Source: Raffaelea ambrosiae
Taxonomy: Eukaryota; Ascomycota; Sordariomycetes; Ophiostomatales; Ophiostomataceae
Assembly (NCBI GenBank): GCA_002778195.1
Contig: PCDI01000004.1
Coordinates: forward strand, 2,002,418 to 2,066,417
Length of the DNA stretch: 64,000 bases
Reading direction: 5' to 3'
The number at the start of each line of letters is the position of its first letter. Position 1 is the first letter of the stretch. The notes beneath the pieces were generated by a model. It ran no database searches and had not been told where the DNA came from. It saw nothing but the letters and a program-made list of their open reading frames with translations. The position numbers and the translations under genes are program-made. This document shows, one piece after another, positions 59,215-64,000 of this stretch.

Positions 59215-61068
59215 TCATACACGCAGTTCGATCATCTCGAGGGTGCTGTTGCCAACGACGCCGTCGTCCCAATTGTTGGATGCCGCCTGGAACTAGGAGA
59301 GAGTTAGATATAGGAGTATAATAGAAGAATAGAAAATCCCGGGGGAAACGGTGCTTGGGTGCTTGGTAGACATGGGGCGGGCAAGAGGGACACTCACAGC
59401 AAAAACCAAGTTCAGAATGAGCGCAATCATCAGCGCCACACTGACCACCACAGGACCGATCATGTTGTCAAAGTCCCGTCCGCTGCGCGCAATAATCATA
59501 TCCCGCCGCGTCTGCAGCATGAACCAGCCCCAGAAGCCGGCAAACGCCGCCACCGCAATGTAGACGACGCCCATGGCCGCGGCCACCGTGTTCGAGCCGG
59601 CGGCCGTGAACAGCGCCACCGCCAAACTGCCCAGCAGCACACAGATGTGCTGCCACTTGAGGAACGTGCGCTCGTTGGCCAGCCACACCTTGGGCTCGAT
59701 CCGCAGCGGGCCGTCGTTCTTGAGCCACTCGGCCGGCTCGATCACACCCTCCGGCAGCACCGGCGGCTGGTCCTTGGCACGCCGCCACTTGGCATACCGC
59801 GTCATCGAGAACGACGGCAGCACCGACGAGATGGAGCCGTACGACAACGTAGCGCCGCCGGACTGTTGTTGCTGCTGTTGTTGTTGGTGGTGTTGCAATT
59901 GTGACGCCTCGCCGTTCTCGCCGCCACCTGCCGTCACCGCTGTGCCGCTTGCCTGCCTGGATGCCGCCGCCTCGGCCGCCAGCCGGTCTGCCAGGTACGA
60001 CGACGACTTGGGGGCCGGCGAGCTCTTGGCCGGCTTGTACGAGCTGTGCTTGCCGGTGGTGCCCAGGAAGCTGCCCACCACCTGCTCGTCCACCGCGCGC
60101 TGGGCACGCCGCAGCTCCTCCTCTTCAAACGCCTCCTGGGGATCGCGGCGGATGTCGCGCTCGAGGTCGCTGAGCCAGAAGGGCAGGCGGTTCACGTAGT
60201 CGTCGAAGAGCACGGCTGTGCCGTGCACAAACTTGGAGAACTTGGGCGACGGGTGCACCAAGTGCGACACCATCAGGTCCTCAACCCAGGCGGGCCGCTT
60301 GCGCGTGCTGCCGCCGGCGTCGTCGCGCAGCTTGATCTCGAGCACGGCGAAGGGAAAGCGCGACACGTCGCTGGGCGGCAGGTCGGTGAACGGGTAGCTG
60401 ACGTTGCCCGCGTCAATGTCGCGGCGGTGCCACTCGGCCGGGTCGCGGCACGGCCGGCGGCGGTCGAGGTTGTCCTCGCGGATGAAGGCGAGGTTGGTAT
60501 CGATGGATACGCGCACGCGGTCGTCGGCCGGCTTCTGGAAGGCCGTGCGCACGTAGTTGGCACGCATCAGCGGCTCCAGCTGCTTCTCGGCGACAAAAGT
60601 CTGGATGGCGTCCGCCGTCTTGCGGAACGACTCGACGGCCTCGGGCCGCTCTCCCTGGCGCTCCATCTTCTGGATGCTCTTCTCCATCTTGTACTCGCCG
60701 TCGAGGAACGGCTTGACGTACTTGCCCTTGATGCTGATGCAGTTCTCCTCACTGGTGCCGTCCTTGTGCACCTTCTTCTCGTCCAGGAACAGCTCCGGCT
60801 TGGTCGCCAGCTGGCCGTACCATCGCAGACGCAACGATGCCGCCTCGCCATCATCGTCCAGCTTTCGGTTGTAGAGCGCGAACTTATCGCTGTCAAAGTA
60901 GAGAGACGTGAGCGTCGGGTCGGCCGTGGCGTCGACGTCCTTGGAGGACGAGTCGCTGTAGACGAGGGCAGGCAGGTGTCGCAGAATCATGGTCTTGACC
61001 TCGAGCAGGTTATCGGGATGGACCCAGACTGTGTGTGGTTAGTGTACGCTCATACATCCCCGTTAATC

Positions 61069-61100
<32 letters not shown>

Positions 61101-61977
61101 TCCGTATGCTCTCGTCATTCCACGTCCTGTTCCTCGTTTCTTGCTCCTTGCTCCCGGCGTTCTACCTCTCTCCTCCATATTCCCTGTTTCTCCTTCTCTC
61201 TTATCCCCCCCTCCTCCTCCTCCTCCTCCTCCCCATGTACTCACATTTGTGCGCCGTGTAGCGCTCCCCGTTGTGCAGCTCCGGCTGCGCCTCCAGGTCC
61301 ACCGGCTGGGTGTCCTCCGGGTTCAGGTACTGGTGCACTGCCTCGTACATGAGCGACAGCTTGGCCAGCAGCGGCGAGTACCCGGCCTCCGAGTTGAACG
61401 GCCGCCGCGTCAGGCTGACCTGCATCATCGGCCGCACCTTGTAGCGGGTGCCCCGCTTGCGGTCGTGCTTCTTGACAATCTTGAGGAAGCCCGTGTAGTT
61501 GAGGCTGCTGTACCGCTTCAGCTCGCGCAGCTCGTTGGTGATGCTGTCCAGCTCCGTCTCGATCTCGCGCACGCGCTGAATGGCGATTTCGCTCTTCTCG
61601 TTCTTCTCGTTCTTCTCGCCAGAGTCTTTGTCCTTTCCTTTTGTGTCTCCCTTGCCTCCTTCTGACCCTTCGCCGCTGTCGGCGGTCTTGTGCCCCTCTG
61701 GGGTCAGCTCCTTGAGCTTCTCGAAGATGGCGTCGGCCCGATCGCGCAGCTCGTTGACCCGGTCCTCTTGGAACTGGGCAACCTTTTCCAGCTGCACATT
61801 GAAGATCTCGTCGCAAAACCGGTTCTCGTCCTCCTCGGTCCAGCCCAGCTCGCCGCCCTCGGCATCGGACCCCTCGTCCTCGTCGTCCCGCAGGAGACCC
61901 TTGAGCTTGCCATAGTCAATGTACTGGCCCTTCCATGGCGGATAGACCGACTCGCGCAGCGTCTTGCCGAAACGCAT
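59215..61977 (-). CDS. Vacuolar transporter chaperone subunit (SPX-VTC-DUF202)
   Basis: Subunit of the VTC complex that makes polyphosphate from ATP and moves it into the vacuole. Minus-strand exons are 61245-61977, 59398-61028 and 59215-59292, giving 813 residues (811 with the alternative acceptor at 59287-59288). The SPX domain fills exon 1 (MRFGKTLRESVYPPWK, then KIVKKHDRKRG, the inositol-pyrophosphate-binding lysine cluster). The triphosphate-tunnel domain spans about 245-545, with Arg311/Arg313 (LRLRWYG), Lys329/330 and Lys507/510 (PKFSKF). Three membrane helices of DUF202 follow from about 690. REDNLDRRRPCRDPAEWHR is Vtc2/3-like, while the PKFSKF lysines are Vtc4-like; the orthology is unresolved. 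The 216-bp first intron holds CT and CTC repeats. Confidence 0.93.
61068..61233. repeat. CT and CTC simple repeats in VTC intron 1
   Basis: A (CT)n run at 61068-61100 and a (CTC)n run at 61211-61232 both lie in the 216-bp first intron of the VTC gene, the second close to the donor. Confidence 0.85.
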
Positions 61978-63343
61978 GGTGGCGATTGGGGAAAGGGAAA
62001 AGGTGAGGCGCAATAGAATCGATAGGAGAAGAAAAAAAGAAAACGCAAAAGAATTGCGAGGGTGGGAAGAGAGAGAGAGAGAGAGAGAGACAGGGAGAGG
62101 AGGAGAGGACGAAACGAAGTGCGTGGGAAAAAGGGAAGGAGACAAAGAAGAGGAAGAAAAAGGGAAGCGACTGCTGTAGTTACCACCAAAAACAAACACA
62201 CAGACCACCACAGCTAGTTAACTAGTTAGTGACCTCACACAGGTGATGCACCACCACCCTGCACTCCACTAGCCGCTAATGCTGGCACTCCTTGGGACCC
62301 CCAAACGAAGCTATGCCGCCCGCATTTGAGCGATTTCCACAGCAAAAAAAAAGCCTTTTTATTTTTCAGGTCCTGCGTGTCAGTGACACCCCATGGCTTC
62401 CCCACTGTCAGCACACTAAAAATACGCCAGCAAGCTTGCGTCCCTCTGAGCCTGGACGCCCTTACAACACAAGGGGCCACAGCAGCCCCCCATTTAACTC
62501 ATTACCCGCCTGCACGTCCCACAACCCATGCGGCCAGACCTCCATTGGAAAAGCCAATTGGCCTATCAACGGCTGGAATGATCGCACGTGTGGTATTTTC
62601 TGGAAGGGGATACCACCTATTATCGTGACAACCCGCTTCTTCGTTTGAATTTTTTTTGGTCTTTTTTCTTGTCCTCCCACTCCAATGCCTTTGAGAGGGG
62701 CAGGTATACAATCCGGAAAGAAGGAAGGAGCGATTGGCACTGCTATCTAAACCGCCAGCAGGTACGGCAAGCAGTAATAGGTACCGGGGATGTGGTGGGA
62801 TTTGATGGTGGACGTTAATCACGTGGATCTTAGAGATCGCGTTAGATCTGTGACCATACAGCTCGTTAGTAATGCACTCAGTGACATCATACCGCTGTTC
62901 GCCTTTGTCTCGTCATTGTCACCACGATGCCGGCCAGACACAAGAAATGCGTTTACAATGTTTTTTAAGAAGACTATCACAGGTGCTCTTATATACAACT
63001 CAAAGACAGTGAATAGGCGGCAATGATAAAATGCATCAGAAAAAGCAAAAGCGAACTGGCAAGGCGAAATGCATATGACCCGTCCCCCCAACGTCAAAAC
63101 ACCTGCTCACATACACCCAAGCCAAAAATGTTTGCGGAAAGCATGAAACAGGAAAAACAAATATCAGCCAAGCAAAAGAAGCGGTAGCAGGACAAAGGCA
63201 AAAGAAAAGGAACCCAATCTGGCTCATTCGCCAAAGATGCGGAAGCAGAACTTTTTCTCTCTCACAAAAGACAAAATCCCCAGTTTTTGTTCCCGCATAA
63301 AGCTTCTCAAGACAAAACAAAACAAAAAAACCGAAAACGTCCG
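61978..63343. promoter_or_regulatory. VTC promoter region and glutamate synthase 3' region
   Basis: 1.37 kb. A (GA)n run at 62068-62091 lies in the probable VTC leader. CACGTG hexamers at 62585-62590 and 62820-62825 lie 608 and 843 bp upstream of the VTC start; CACGTG is the core bound by Pho4/NUC-1 phosphate regulators, but the hexamer is also scattered elsewhere in the window. Confidence 0.4.
62068..62091. repeat. (GA)n microsatellite in VTC leader
   Basis: Eleven GA units, reading (CT)n on the VTC strand about 95 bp before its start codon. Confidence 0.85.
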
Positions 63344-64000
63344 TTAGATCGAGTGGAGGACCTCTTCAGCAGTGCGCTTGATGATACCACCCGTCACAGG
63401 CAGGCTGGTGCAGTGCTCCAGGTACAAGTCGCACTCACGAGCAGCCTGGCGACCTTCGTTGATACCCCTGGGAAAAAAAAGTTAGTGTATGTTCAATCGG
63501 AAATAGTTGGACAACTACCAGGTGCAACTACCAGGTGTATTGTATAGTGGTTGAAAACTTACCAGACAATTAGAGACTGGCCGCGACGGCAGTCACCAGC
63601 GGCAAAGATGCCTGGAACGTTGGTGCAGTACTGGCCAGCAGGGGTCTTGACGTTCTTGCGGGCGTCCTTCTCGATCTCGTCGCCGAGCACGCGGGCCTCG
63701 GGGCCCAGGAAACCCATGGCCAGCAGGACGAGGTCGGCCGGGAAGAACTGCTCCGAGCCCTCGACCTTCTTCATGTCCCAGCCGCCCGTGGCCGAGCGGG
63801 TCCACTCCACACGCTGGGTGTTGATGCCCTTGACCTTGCCGGTGCCGTCGTCGACGAAGCTGTCCGACATGATGCAGTACTCACGCGGGTCCTTGCCGTG
63901 GTGCTGGCGCACCTCGGTGTGGCCGTAGTCCACGCGGTAGATGCGCGGCCACTGCGGCCACGGGTTGTCGCGGGCCCGCTCCGGAGGCGGCTGCGGCAGC
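63344..64000 (-). CDS. GLT1: NAD(P)H glutamate synthase, C-terminal part (partial)
   Basis: GOGAT converts glutamine and 2-oxoglutarate to two glutamates; in fungi it is a single ~2100-residue polypeptide. Only the last 186 residues are in the window: 63563-64000 and 63344-63467, with a 95-bp intron (GTAAGT donor) between. The visible part is the flavoprotein/NADH-binding end, with ERARDNPWPQWPRIYRVDYG, HGKDPREYC, FPADLVLLAMGFLGPEA and the FAD-binding GIFAAGDCRRGQSLIVWG. It ends TAEEVLHSI. The gene runs off the right edge and its start is outside. Nothing seen is damaged. Confidence 0.96.

Noticed and set aside
60046..61665. 539-codon open frame on the plus strand
   Set aside because: It is antisense to the VTC gene, whose domains and catalytic residues are unmistakable; a shadow frame.

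Overview
This window is nuclear DNA of a filamentous ascomycete. The protein set (Rho1, golgin Rud3, Get1, a VTC polyphosphate subunit, Elp1, Nop15, a ctsD-like aspartic protease, NAD(P)H glutamate synthase) and the small introns (mostly 57-120 bp, GTA(A/T)GT-type donors, CTAAC/CTAAT branch sites 10-20 nt before the acceptor) fit Pezizomycotina. The GC-rich third codon positions and very long pyrimidine-rich leaders suggest Sordariomycetes, possibly Ophiostomatales; the order is a guess. I see no prokaryotic, viral, rRNA, convincing tRNA or CRISPR signal.

Layout. 1-7783: gene-poor, simple repeats and homopolymers only. 7784-9298 (-): DUF3984-like acidic protein, divergent from 10587-14722 (+) ELP1 (four exons). 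15031-16240 (+): NOP15. 17697-19945 (+): golgin RUD3 (four exons). 20864-22359 (-): uncharacterised multi-pass membrane protein. 23648-24582 (-): GET1, divergent from 25077-26228 (+), a PTAR1-like prenyltransferase-alpha-repeat protein. 26457-27185 (-): hotdog thioesterase. 27949-29652 (-): unrecognised 567-aa protein. 32048-32354 (+): 75-aa membrane microprotein. 32355-37410: about 5 kb without a recognisable gene, rich in short TACATAGTA-type motifs. 37411-39232 (+): GPI-type aspartic protease. 40442-42731 (+): AVT-type amino acid transporter. 44476-44728 (+): 28-residue cysteine-rich peptide gene split by a 166-bp intron. 46681-48663 (-): RHO1 (five exons, one of 28 nt), divergent from 51725-53088 (+), mitochondrial ribosomal protein uL24m. 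53745-56787 (-): one four-exon gene of unknown function, which looks like two genes until a 74-bp intron is recognised. 59215-61977 (-): VTC subunit. 63344-64000 (-): C-terminus of glutamate synthase running off the right edge.

The genes are mostly housekeeping (tRNA modification, ribosome assembly, Golgi tethering, tail-anchored protein insertion, polyphosphate, cell-wall GTPase, nitrogen assimilation) and form no pathway cluster; neighbours are unrelated, as is usual in fungi. No coherent new multi-gene system is visible. The most interesting leads are the cysteine-rich micropeptide gene, the conserved 934-aa unknown protein, the 75-aa membrane microprotein, the mixed Vtc2/Vtc4 features, a KKXX tail on Get1, and a non-coding element at 50.64-50.95 kb with tRNA-like boxes and interleaved inverted repeats. 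Exon joins were worked out by hand from splice signals and reading phase; all sum to whole codons.
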